Positions 1 through 5,770 are shown, numbered from the stretch's first letter. The stretch: DNA of 6,666 nucleotides from Veillonella sp. (GCA_022737715.1 JAIITD010000096.1:1-6666); one strand, 5' to 3'. A program made the numbers and translations. The notes: generated by a model not told the origin, from the letters alone.

Positions 1-320
1 GCAGCAAAGCGTTCCAATTTACCGATGTTGATAGGCGGTTTCTTAGCCTTATTCATGATGCAGTTACCTTCGCATTGATTTTCACGAGGGCACACGCGAC
101 CACAGATGGCTGGCAAGTTTGTGCGTTCCGCCAAGATATCGTTGGCTAAACCAAAGTTACCGTGTGCGATTGCTTGGATAAAACGAGGGATTTCATTTTC
201 AATAGGACATCCCATGCGGCACAAAGGTTTTGGACAATTTAGACAACGTTTCGCCTCAGCGAGCGCCTCCTCCATCGTATAATCCGCATCAAAATGAAGG
301 GGTTTCAATTCATTACTCAT
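1..320 (-). CDS. gltD: GltD-type NADPH-dependent glutamate synthase small subunit, N-terminal fragment
   Basis: The first 106 residues are visible; the rest lies beyond the left edge. They form the Fer4_20 domain that precedes the FAD/NADPH domains in GltD, PreT and NfnB-like proteins. Two cysteine clusters are present: C26, C29, C34, C38 (RCLNC...CRMGCPI) and C73, C77, C83, C87 (CGRVCPRENQCEGNC), expected to hold [4Fe-4S] clusters that pass electrons between flavin and partner. The motif INIGKLERFA closes the visible part. In glutamate synthase this subunit supplies NADPH electrons to the large subunit, which makes glutamate from glutamine and 2-oxoglutarate; several relatives act alone or with other partners, so the exact reaction is not fixed by this fragment. 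The ATG at 318-320 follows a strong AAGGAGG (329-335) at 8 nt, which fixes the start. It is divergent from the PLP lyase gene. The family is secure, the precise enzyme less so. Confidence 0.85.
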   Translation of the reverse strand, partial: MSNELKPLHFDADYTMEEALAEAKRCLNCPKPLCRMGCPIENEIPRFIQAIAHGNFGLANDILAERTNLPAICGRVCPRENQCEGNCIMNKAKKPPINIGKLERFA

Positions 321-370
321 GGCACATGCCTCCTTAACAGGATCCAGTACTATACTTATATTAGCCTTCC

Positions 371-398
371 TATATAGCGGCACAGTTCGATGAGGCAA
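371..398 (-). promoter_or_regulatory. Candidate promoter for the gltD-type gene
   Basis: On the minus strand TTGCCT (393-398) and TATATA (371-376) are 16 nt apart, each matching 4 of 6 bases of the sigma-70 consensus. A second possible -10, TATAGT, lies at 349-354 without a good -35. The 5' leader would be about 45 nt. This is a weak match and other starts are possible. Confidence 0.3.
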
Positions 399-464
399 AC
401 TCACATATGAACATCGCTCACTATATACGGCCAAGAATTTATCATTTGTAACCATTCGATACGA

Positions 465-487
465 GTGTGGTCACTGGTGAGACACAC
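465..487. repeat. Imperfect dyad in the divergent gltD/malY region
   Basis: GTGTG (465-469) pairs with CACAC (483-487), and TCAC (471-474) with GTGA (477-480), leaving one mismatch and one bulged base. It sits about 90 nt upstream of the malY-type promoter and 145 nt upstream of the gltD-type start. It could be an operator for either divergent gene. No U-tract follows it, so it is not a terminator. The rest of 321-613 shows no small gene that I can support. Confidence 0.25.
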
Positions 488-571
488 ACTATTCTATAGT
501 ACATTTTAAATTGTGAAAGCGAGCTCCGTCAAGGACGTGGGATACAATATGCTTATTTTATATACATTTAT

Positions 572-580
572 TGCTATAAT
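572..580 (+). promoter_or_regulatory. Extended -10 promoter of the malY-type gene
   Basis: TGCTATAAT contains a perfect TATAAT at 575-580 preceded by the TGn extension. No recognisable -35 is present at 16-18 nt spacing, which fits promoters that rely on the extended -10. Transcription would start near 587, giving a leader of about 27 nt that carries the TGAGGT ribosome site at 602-607. Confidence 0.6.
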
Positions 581-613
581 ACATACATAAGATAAAATAC
601 ATGAGGTATTCCT

Positions 614-1807
614 ATGAACACTACAGAATTTACTGAAACATACTATATAGACCGTCGCGGTTCTCATTCCCGCAAATGGGACGGCGAATATTTAAAATTT
701 AGTCGCACCGACCTACTACCACTGTGGGTGGCAGATATGGACTTTATGACACCACCGTGCATACAAGGGGCGATTTCCAACTATGTAAAGGCCAATCCTT
801 TGGGCTACACCATGACAAATCCGAAGTATATAGAGGCTGTCATACATTGGTATAAACACCGCCACAACTGCGCGATTAAACAAGACTGGCTCACTAGTGC
901 CCCCAATGTCATTACCGGTATCATGTGGTGTATTGGGGCTTTCACCAAAGCAAACGATACCATAGCGGTCCTTACGCCTGTGTACGGAGCCTTTGATACC
1001 CGTGCCAATGATGCAAACAGGCACATCGTTGCGGTGCCGCTACATCGCACGATGACCAATGAATACACCGTTGATTATGATGCATTCGAGTCCGCCATTA
1101 GTCGAAACGATGTGAAGGTTTTCATCCACTGCAATCCGCATAACCCCGTGGGCCACGTATGGACCGAAGAGGAAATGACCCGATTATTTAGTATCTGTAA
1201 GCAACACAATGTGCTCATCATCAGTGACGAAATCCATCAAGACCTTATTACCGGTTCCACACCGTTTACGTCCGCACTATCCGTATCTAACGGCATCTAT
1301 GTAGACCACGTGATTAGCCTATCCTCTGTGTCAAAATCGTTTAACATGGCCAGCCTACACCAGGCGGAAGTGATGATTCCCAACGAGGCGTTACGACATC
1401 AATATAATGCCTATAAGGCGCAAGTGTACCACACGGATGCCGATGTGATCGCAGAAACGGCCATCACAGCCGCCTATACCCATCCAGAGGCGGAGGCTTG
1501 GCTAGACGATGTACGCGCTGTCATTCGTGAGAACTACGAATACTTATGTAACGAGCTGCTCTCTGCCCTACCAAAACTCCGCATCAGTCCTATGGACGGC
1601 ACCTATTTAGCGTGGATTGATTTTGGCGCCTATGTAAGGGCCGAAGATATGCACGACCTATTCGAAAATCAATGCCGCATCGCCCCTAGCTTTGGCGAAT
1701 GGTTCGGTGGTGAAAGCTACGCCACCTTTGTACGGCTGAACTTGGCCACGAGCCTAGCTAATATCAAGACTGCTACGCACAGTATCATCAATCACATACG
1801 GCCTTAG
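614..1807 (+). CDS. malY: MalY/PatB family PLP-dependent C-S beta-lyase (cystathionine beta-lyase type)
   Basis: Fold-type I PLP enzyme of 397 residues; MalY of E. coli is about 390. Family marks are PLWVADMDF (36-44), NPHNPVG (174-180), SDEIH (204-208) with D205 expected to contact the pyridine nitrogen, the PLP Schiff-base lysine K241 within SVSKSFN, and R374 in FVRLNLA expected to bind the substrate carboxylate. Such enzymes cleave cystathionine or cysteine-type substrates to a thiol or H2S, pyruvate and ammonia in the cytosol. Some members are annotated as aminotransferases, and E. coli MalY also represses the maltose system, so substrate and any regulatory role are open. The ATG at 614 is preceded by TGAGGT with 6-nt spacing. 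It is the only plus-strand gene in the window, is monocistronic, and ends at a strong hairpin. H2S production from cysteine by oral anaerobes would be a natural role, but that is inference. Confidence 0.88.
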   Translation: MNTTEFTETYYIDRRGSHSRKWDGEYLKFSRTDLLPLWVADMDFMTPPCIQGAISNYVKANPLGYTMTNPKYIEAVIHWYKHRHNCAIKQDWLTSAPNVITGIMWCIGAFTKANDTIAVLTPVYGAFDTRANDANRHIVAVPLHRTMTNEYTVDYDAFESAISRNDVKVFIHCNPHNPVGHVWTEEEMTRLFSICKQHNVLIISDEIHQDLITGSTPFTSALSVSNGIYVDHVISLSSVSKSFNMASLHQAEVMIPNEALRHQYNAYKAQVYHTDADVIAETAITAAYTHPEAEAWLDDVRAVIRENYEYLCNELLSALPKLRISPMDGTYLAWIDFGAYVRAEDMHDLFENQCRIAPSFGEWFGGESYATFVRLNLATSLANIKTATHSIINHIRP

Positions 1808-1827
1808 TCCATACCAGTCATACATAT

Positions 1828-1867
1828 AAAGAGGCTGCTCTAGCATCAATTCTAAAGCAGCCTCTTT
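1828..1867. terminator. Bidirectional terminator between convergent genes
   Basis: A perfect 12-bp stem is formed by AAAGAGGCTGCT (1828-1839) and AGCAGCCTCTTT (1856-1867). Three more pairs, TAG (1841-1843) with CTA (1852-1854), can form across a mismatch. The stem base is A-rich on one side and T-rich on the other, so it reads as a hairpin followed by a short U run in both directions. It lies 20 nt after the malY-type stop and 26 nt after the minus-strand stop at 1894. The U run is short, so efficiency may differ by direction. Confidence 0.8.
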
Positions 1868-1893
1868 GTCATAGTTTCGTCATATTGGTTTTC

Positions 1894-3450
1894 TTATTTA
1901 GATCTTGCGAAATGGTCCTTAGCAAATTGCATGTCTTGTACGAGTTCCAATGTACCAAGGTATTTCTTATTTTTGTCGCGAACCGCCATGTAGTTTACAT
2001 AGAACGGACGGCCTTGTTTTTCAAGCCATACGGCCACATTGTCACGGTCCCCTTTGCGGAAGGAATCAATGATGCCACGTACAATTGGTTCTACCTTTGG
2101 TGGATGGCAGGAGAACACATCGCGGCCAATCGCCGTAGTAGGACGTTTAAAGACCTTTTCACCGTCGTTAAAATAGCGATTAATATCTTCGTGGTCAACA
2201 AAGGTTACCTCCATCGGCATTGTGTTGAGCATTGCGTCCAATTGGTCAAGGGTGAAAGTACCACCAATGAGGGCAATCGTATTATCCTCTGAACTAGCTG
2301 GTACAGGACTTTCAGCTAAGGCATGTTCAGCGTCTGGCCAAGCAAGGCGTTTTACACCAAAGATTTCCTCATATTGTGCGCTATCCTTGTAAATGTGGTA
2401 CCAGTCTTGAGTTGTAAAGTTTTCCGCACAGATAGGGAACAAAATATTTTGTTCCTTGTAAATCATCTCTTGAGCGCGGGTGAGAAGCTCGTCAAAGCGT
2501 CTATACCAATCATCTACGCTTTGGCTAGATTTTGCTAAATCTCCTAGTTGGTCTCGAATGTCGCCGTCAACGGTCCACATAACCATAGATGGGCCACCGA
2601 TAGCATAGTCCACCTTTAATTTTGGATATAACAAATCACCTTTTTTAGCATAGTGAACAGATAATTGACGCACTCTATTTACATCATCAATGGTTGCCGT
2701 TTTATCTGCCACCTTAGGACGAATCTCTTCAATCAAATCACTAAGTGCCTTATTTTCTTCTGTCAATTGATTGAGTGGATGGCCTACTGTTTCTACAAGC
2801 GTTGTTACCGTTTGCTTCTTATCTTGTGCTTCTAAAGCAGCCTCTACCTTCGCATGTTCTGCTTCCATTTGTTCATGAATGGTAGAACCGTGGAACAAGG
2901 CAGAATGAAGGTCGCATAGTTGTTGTACCTCTTCTAGAGGTGTACCTTCACGCATAAGGCCTTGTTCAGCCTTCATAATTTCACTGGCTTCAACATGCTT
3001 AAATTGGCTGGCAAAATCTTTGCGCACATCGCCAAGTGCTTCGCCTGTGCCTAGGCGTTTTAAGAATCCCTTTAATTGCTCTACCCGTTCGCTATCTGTA
3101 ACAGGATCCTCTACGTTAGCTTCTGCATCTTCGCTTACCTTAGGTTCCGCTGATTGAATAGCAGTCTCCTCAACAGGAGCTTCCTTAGCAGATGCTGCAT
3201 CATCACCGTGTAGGTTAGGCATTTCGCCTTCCAATGTAAAGCCAGCTTTCATAAAGGCCCCTACGATATCCATCATAGAGATGCCCTTCATCTTAGCCCC
3301 TTTAGGGATGGTCATGATTTTGCCAACGGAGTGGAGCATCACCTTATTCGTAATTTCAGTGAAGCCCAAGCCTTTCATAATATCTATAACCTCTGGATAT
3401 TCTTGTACCAAATCATAAACGGATTTGGATAAATCTAATTTCTTTTCCAT
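1894..3450 (-). CDS. DUF1858-DUF438-hemerythrin-like-PAS protein
   Basis: A 518-residue cytosolic protein with four recognisable parts. Residues 4-72 are a DUF1858 domain. Residues 76-118 are an acidic, Ala/Glu-rich linker. Residues 120-195 are DUF438. Residues 218-365 are a hemerythrin-like HHE region with H224 (GHPLN), E231/E232, H266 (VHYAKK), the GGPSMVMW block (285-292) and YKEQNILFP (331-339). Residues 396-508 are a PAS_10-type domain with VDHEDINRYFN and IGRDVFSCHPPK. No membrane segment or enzyme domain is seen. Relatives are mostly annotated only as PAS or DUF438 proteins. A role in sensing or handling oxygen, NO or redox state is inferred from the domain pair and from the neighbouring SOD gene. 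The ATG is preceded by GAGGT (3458-3462) at 7 nt. It is probably transcribed alone, since the SOD terminator lies upstream; no convincing -10/-35 was found in 3463-3577. After HY, recalled relatives read xRKENLLFP whereas this one reads AKKGDLLYP, which may affect metal binding. Confidence 0.85.
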   Translation of the reverse strand: MEKKLDLSKSVYDLVQEYPEVIDIMKGLGFTEITNKVMLHSVGKIMTIPKGAKMKGISMMDIVGAFMKAGFTLEGEMPNLHGDDAASAKEAPVEETAIQSAEPKVSEDAEANVEDPVTDSERVEQLKGFLKRLGTGEALGDVRKDFASQFKHVEASEIMKAEQGLMREGTPLEEVQQLCDLHSALFHGSTIHEQMEAEHAKVEAALEAQDKKQTVTTLVETVGHPLNQLTEENKALSDLIEEIRPKVADKTATIDDVNRVRQLSVHYAKKGDLLYPKLKVDYAIGGPSMVMWTVDGDIRDQLGDLAKSSQSVDDWYRRFDELLTRAQEMIYKEQNILFPICAENFTTQDWYHIYKDSAQYEEIFGVKRLAWPDAEHALAESPVPASSEDNTIALIGGTFTLDQLDAMLNTMPMEVTFVDHEDINRYFNDGEKVFKRPTTAIGRDVFSCHPPKVEPIVRGIIDSFRKGDRDNVAVWLEKQGRPFYVNYMAVRDKNKKYLGTLELVQDMQFAKDHFARSK

Positions 3451-3523
3451 CTATAGTACCTCGTATTATTAATATCTATCTACTAGTAAATATGTCGTTT
3501 GTATATCTTATATTTCTATGATA

Positions 3524-3538
3524 AACGATATCGATTAG
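3524..3538. promoter_or_regulatory. AACGATATCG motif shared with the SOD leader
   Basis: AACGATATCG followed by ATTAG lies about 75 nt upstream of the DUF438-protein start. The same 10-mer, followed by TAATTAG, occurs at 4310-4326 upstream of the SOD gene. The core CGATATCG is palindromic and could be a binding site of a shared regulator. Two copies in AT-rich DNA may be chance. Confidence 0.25.
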
Positions 3539-3577
3539 AAAATCTGTATCCATGGCTATACTTTTTGAAAGTTATTC

Positions 3578-3643
3578 AAAAAAATAACGAATAGATGACA
3601 AATCAATCCGTTAGTTGGACATAGATTCATCATCTATCCGTTA
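3578..3643 (-). terminator. Intrinsic terminator of the SOD gene
   Basis: Read on the minus strand, AACGGATAGATGA (3642-3630) pairs with TCATCTATTCGTT (3598-3586) over 13 pairs including one G-U; 3643/3585 adds one more pair. An uninterrupted run of seven U (3584-3578) follows directly. The loop of 31 nt is long and contains a competing 6-bp hairpin (3621-3626 with 3632-3637). The stem begins about 10 nt after the SOD stop codon. It separates the SOD unit from the DUF438-protein gene. Confidence 0.75.
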
Positions 3644-3652
3644 ACAATCATC

Positions 3653-4282
3653 TTATTGATGATGTGGTTGTAATGCTTTTTCGTAGTTTTCAGCTACCTT
3701 ATCCCAGTTGATAACACGGAAGAATTCCTTGATATAGTCTGGGCGACGATTTTGGTAGTGTAAGTAGTATGCATGTTCCCACACGTCTAGACAAAGAATA
3801 GCAGTTTTACCTTCCAAGAGAGGATTATCTTGGTTAGCCGTAGACGTTACTTCTAATTTGCCGTCCTTGTTAACTACTAGCCAAGCCCAACCAGAACCAA
3901 AACGTGTTGCTGCCGCATTGGAAAAGCTTTCAACAAAGGCATCATAGCCACCAAGATCAGCATCGATAGCATCTTTCAAAGGGCCTTGCAACTTAGACGT
4001 ATCAGATTTCGTCATGATATCCCAGAACATGGTGTGGTTTTTATGACCACCACCGTTGTTGATAACCGCTTGACGGATATCCTCTGGCACATTGGCAATA
4101 TCGCCGAGAATGCAATCTACACAACCATACGCAAGATCAGGATATTTCGCGATGGCTGCATTCAAATTATTAACATACGCTTGGTGATGCTTGTCATGAT
4201 GCAATTTCATTGTTTCTGCATCGATAACAGGCTCAAGATAATCATAAGCATATGGTAGTGGTGCGAGTTCGAAAGGTTTCAT
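3653..4282 (-). CDS. sodA: Superoxide dismutase, Fe/Mn family (Mn-type or cambialistic)
   Basis: Cytosolic enzyme of 209 residues that converts superoxide to oxygen and hydrogen peroxide. The expected metal ligands are H27 (KLHHDKHH), H83 (HKNHTMFW), D166 and H170 (LDVWEHAYY); Y36 is the gateway tyrosine. The GGGHKNH block (77-83) and Q151 in TANQDNPL follow the Mn-type pattern rather than the Fe-type, which carries its outer-sphere Gln before WNH; metal choice cannot be settled from sequence and cambialistic use is possible. The C-terminal NRRPDYIKEFF is typical. C54 and C57 form an unusual CxxC where E. coli SodA has no cysteine. The ATG (4280-4282) is preceded by a strong AAGGAGG (4289-4295) at 6 nt. 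It is monocistronic, with an intrinsic terminator just downstream and an elaborate upstream control region. Confidence 0.95.
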   Translation of the reverse strand: MKPFELAPLPYAYDYLEPVIDAETMKLHHDKHHQAYVNNLNAAIAKYPDLAYGCVDCILGDIANVPEDIRQAVINNGGGHKNHTMFWDIMTKSDTSKLQGPLKDAIDADLGGYDAFVESFSNAAATRFGSGWAWLVVNKDGKLEVTSTANQDNPLLEGKTAILCLDVWEHAYYLHYQNRRPDYIKEFFRVINWDKVAENYEKALQPHHQ

Positions 4283-4305
4283 AATAGTCCTCCTTGTAAT
4301 TAGGG

Positions 4306-4339
4306 CACGAACGATATCGTAATTAGTATCGTTCTTGTG
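4306..4339. repeat. Inverted repeat just upstream of the SOD ribosome site
   Basis: GAACGATA (4309-4316) and TATCGTTC (4327-4334) form perfect 8-bp arms around 10 nt. CAC (4306-4308) and GTG (4337-4339) extend the dyad across a 2-nt bulge. The inner ACGATATCGT (4311-4320) is itself a perfect palindrome, so two alternative pairings compete. The outer arm ends about 10 nt from the AAGGAGG. It could act as DNA operator or as an RNA hairpin. Confidence 0.5.
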
Positions 4340-4348
4340 AAAGCGATT

Positions 4349-4364
4349 CGATGCACCTGCATCG
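4349..4364. repeat. Palindrome near the alternative SOD -10
   Basis: CGATGCA and TGCATCG are perfect 7-bp arms around a CC centre. The site lies directly downstream of the TATAAT at 4367-4372, where an operator would cover the transcription start of that promoter. As RNA from the upstream promoter it would fold as a 6-bp hairpin. Confidence 0.4.
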
Positions 4365-4366
4365 GT

Positions 4367-4372
4367 ATTATA
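4367..4372 (-). promoter_or_regulatory. Possible second SOD promoter (-10 only)
   Basis: The minus strand carries a perfect TATAAT. No TGn extension and no good -35 at 16-18 nt (best reads ACTCTG) are present. If used, the leader would be about 78 nt and would keep the inverted repeat at 4309-4334. It is weaker overall than the upstream promoter. Confidence 0.3.
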
Positions 4373-4439
4373 GAATCAATTAATCAAATCAGAGTACAGG
4401 CTTATCAATAAGCACCATATTCGTTTTACAGTTTTAATT

Positions 4440-4463
4440 GATACAAATTATCATTCTTTGTAT
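4440..4463. promoter_or_regulatory. Fur-like dyad abutting the SOD promoter
   Basis: ATACAAA (4441-4447) and TTTGTAT (4457-4463) are perfect 7-bp arms around 9 nt and touch the -10 at 4464-4469. Read on the minus strand, the 19-mer 4458-4440 matches the classical Fur box (GATAATGATAATCATTATC) at 14 of 19 positions by my own count, including the run ATGATAAT. A site over the start point would repress. Fur-family control (Fur, PerR or Mur) of SOD genes is well known in other bacteria; here it is inference. Confidence 0.45.
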
Positions 4464-4492
4464 ATTGTACTATCTATATAGATAAACGTCAA
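4464..4492 (-). promoter_or_regulatory. Main promoter of the SOD gene
   Basis: On the minus strand TTGACG (4487-4492) and TACAAT (4464-4469) each match 5 of 6 sigma-70 consensus bases and have the optimal 17-nt spacing. The start would be near 4457. It is the best -35/-10 pair I found in the window. Confidence 0.65.
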
Positions 4493-4537
4493 TATATACC
4501 TTCATATTAAATAAAACCATTTAGCTTTGTACACAAG

Positions 4538-4572
4538 AAAAAGGGTATCGATATTATATGATCGATACCCTT
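4538..4572 (-). terminator. Intrinsic terminator of the pgpA-pncA pair
   Basis: AAGGGTATCGAT (4541-4552) and ATCGATACCCTT (4561-4572) form a perfect 12-bp stem with an 8-nt loop. On the minus strand the stem runs into five U (4542-4538). It lies about 78 nt after the nicotinamidase stop. The stretch between (4573-4650) holds a weak hairpin (TGCTAT at 4592-4597 with ATAGCA at 4608-4613) and no gene that I can support. Confidence 0.85.
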
Positions 4573-4650
4573 GAATGGTCTTTGCATACTCTGCTATGTA
4601 ATTGTGTATAGCATATCACTATTTAACTAATATTTCAATCTATATAGCTC

Positions 4651-5196
4651 TTACAAATCATTATCTACTTCAATTTGACATTGACGCATTGTTAATAACG
4701 CAGCTTGATGAGCTTCTTCTGTCACGCCCGCACAGCACGCAGAGTCCACATGAATTGGCACCTCTGGCAAAGCCGCTTTCAACAATATAGCATTCGATAC
4801 AACGCATACATCTGTACAAACACCGACCAAGATTATGCTTTCAATAGGATCTGCTGCATTCATTCCTTGTAAGCGCATTACTAGTTCAGAGGATCCAAAA
4901 TTAGGTTTATCAATGATAAAGTACGGATGGATAGTGTTACGTTTTTCTGCGGCCGTAATAAGACTCTCCATAATTTGCCAACCAATCGTGTCTTTCACAC
5001 AATGCACAACCGGTAAATGCCGACCTTCTTGGCTTTCAAGATAATTAGTATCGTGAGTATCCCGTGTAAAAATAACAGGTCCATCAAAGGATGCAATTTT
5101 TTGACGCACATTGTCCACAATGGCTTGCGCCTGTGGAGATCCAAGGGAACCATCCACAAAATCATGTTGCATATCAATTACGACTAAAACGTTCAT
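4651..5196 (-). CDS. pncA: Nicotinamidase (isochorismatase-like cysteine hydrolase)
   Basis: Hydrolyses nicotinamide to nicotinate and ammonia, feeding NAD salvage in the cytosol. The 181-residue protein shows the catalytic triad D8 (VIDMQHDF), K97 (DKPNFGSSE) and nucleophile C131 (GVCTDVCV), with the expected cis-peptide at V126-C127. The metal-binding set D46, H48 (TRDTH) and H65 (VVHC) marks it as nicotinamidase rather than a generic isochorismatase; EGRHLPVVHC and GW at 72-73 support this. Substrate still needs testing because the superfamily is broad. The ATG (5194-5196) lies 3 nt after the stop of the upstream PgpA-like gene, and its GGAGG site (5205-5209) is inside that gene's last codons, so translation is probably coupled. 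It shares the upstream gene's promoter and ends at the terminator at 4538-4572. Confidence 0.85.
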   Translation of the reverse strand: MNVLVVIDMQHDFVDGSLGSPQAQAIVDNVRQKIASFDGPVIFTRDTHDTNYLESQEGRHLPVVHCVKDTIGWQIMESLITAAEKRNTIHPYFIIDKPNFGSSELVMRLQGMNAADPIESIILVGVCTDVCVVSNAILLKAALPEVPIHVDSACCAGVTEEAHQAALLTMRQCQIEVDNDL

Positions 5197-5199
5197 ATT

Positions 5200-5712
5200 C
5201 TATCCCTCCACAACGACATGGTGCACCCGATTTGGCGTGTTATGCGCAATGCGTCCCGCTGCAGCGGCCGCCACGGCACCAACTAAATCATCAAGAAACG
5301 TATTACAGTGACTATCAACCTTGCTATCAAGATTTTTAATAATGCCAGGTTTTACCTTATCAACATAGCCATAGTTCGTAAATCCAATGGATCCGTATAA
5401 ATTCACAATGGATAACGCGAGAATTTCATCAATACCAAATAACGCTTCATCGCGAGTCATGATACTTTGTAATGGCTCAGATAATTTCTTCTGCTCTGCC
5501 AATCTATCCAATTCTATGCCCGTAATGATGGCATTTTGTGTTTCTCGTTTTTCAAGTACAGCCTGTACACTCTCTACGCACTCGTCCATCGTCAAATCAG
5601 GAATATATGGTTGTTGAATCATCATCACAATATCCGCAATGTCCTGAACGGTAACGCCTCGCTCCTTTAATAAATTATACGTACACGCCTTTAATTCCTC
5701 CTGAGATATCAT
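5200..5712 (-). CDS. PgpA/YutG-like protein (phosphatidylglycerophosphatase A domain)
   Basis: A 170-residue protein resembling the YutG branch of the PgpA family. The N-terminal part (about 1-55) is helical and variable. The conserved part includes IITGIELDRLAEQKKL (62-77), FGIDEILALSIVNLYGSIGF (92-111), NYGYVDKVKPG (113-123) and TFLDDLVGAVAAAAAGRIAH (138-157), with acidic residues D94, E95, D118, D141 and D142 as candidate metal ligands. PgpA proper removes phosphate from phosphatidylglycerophosphate at the membrane. This short form has no clear transmembrane helix apart from the Ala-rich segment at 144-152, so that reaction is uncertain. The ATG (5710-5712) follows GAGGAG (5718-5723) at 5 nt. 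It is the first gene of a two-gene unit with the nicotinamidase. The family call is firm, the function is not. Confidence 0.75.
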   Translation of the reverse strand: MISQEELKACTYNLLKERGVTVQDIADIVMMIQQPYIPDLTMDECVESVQAVLEKRETQNAIITGIELDRLAEQKKLSEPLQSIMTRDEALFGIDEILALSIVNLYGSIGFTNYGYVDKVKPGIIKNLDSKVDSHCNTFLDDLVGAVAAAAAGRIAHNTPNRVHHVVVEG

Positions 5713-5759
5713 AATTGCTCCTCAAAATTATACAAATTTACGTAACACATTATACCTTG

Positions 5760-5768
5760 ATTATAGCA
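5760..5768 (-). promoter_or_regulatory. Extended -10 promoter of the pgpA-pncA pair
   Basis: The minus strand reads TGCTATAAT (TATAAT at 5760-5765), identical to the malY-type promoter motif and likewise without a good -35. It begins just 2 nt after the U-tract of the upstream gene's terminator. Two further TATAAT copies lie at 5749-5754 and 5727-5732 without TGn extension; the latter is too close to the ribosome site to be likely. Confidence 0.55.
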
Positions 5769-5770
5769 CG

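Larger units (their letters stand above)
4283..4457 (-). promoter_or_regulatory. Predicted long structured 5' leader of the SOD mRNA
   Basis: If transcription starts at the promoter at 4464-4492, the leader is about 175 nt. It contains three possible hairpins: GCTTA/TAAGC with a 4-nt loop (4400-4413), CGATGC/GCATCG with a 4-nt loop (4349-4364) and GAACGATA/TATCGTTC with a 10-nt loop (4309-4334). The 8-mer CTAATTAC occurs twice (4296-4303 and 4319-4326), once in the last hairpin's loop and once directly before the ribosome site. No known riboswitch consensus was recognised. It may tune translation or mRNA stability. Confidence 0.4.

Noticed and set aside
321..613. Possible S-box (SAM) or T-box leader for the malY-type sulfur gene
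   Set aside because: The best promoter is at 572-580, leaving only about 27 nt of leader; no SAM riboswitch or T-box core could be recognised upstream.
716..1068. Two minus-strand open frames inside the malY-type gene (87 and 102 codons)
   Set aside because: They lie wholly antisense to a well-conserved PLP enzyme, lack recognisable domains and have no convincing ribosome site.
1885..2538. Plus-strand open frames of 135 and 71 codons opposite the DUF438 protein
   Set aside because: They are antisense shadows of a four-domain protein with clear family motifs; no family resemblance of their own.
3562..3582. Hairpin TTTTTGAA/TTCAAAAA as a terminator
   Set aside because: The stem is almost entirely A-T and overlaps the U-tract of the better SOD terminator at 3578-3643; likely a by-product of AT-rich sequence.
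3986..4258. Plus-strand 90-codon frame opposite the SOD gene
   Set aside because: It mirrors the conserved SOD coding sequence and has no independent support.
4602..5339. Several small frames across the nicotinamidase and PgpA-like genes
   Set aside because: All overlap genes with intact catalytic or family motifs and show Cys/His/Ser-rich compositions typical of wrong-frame translations.
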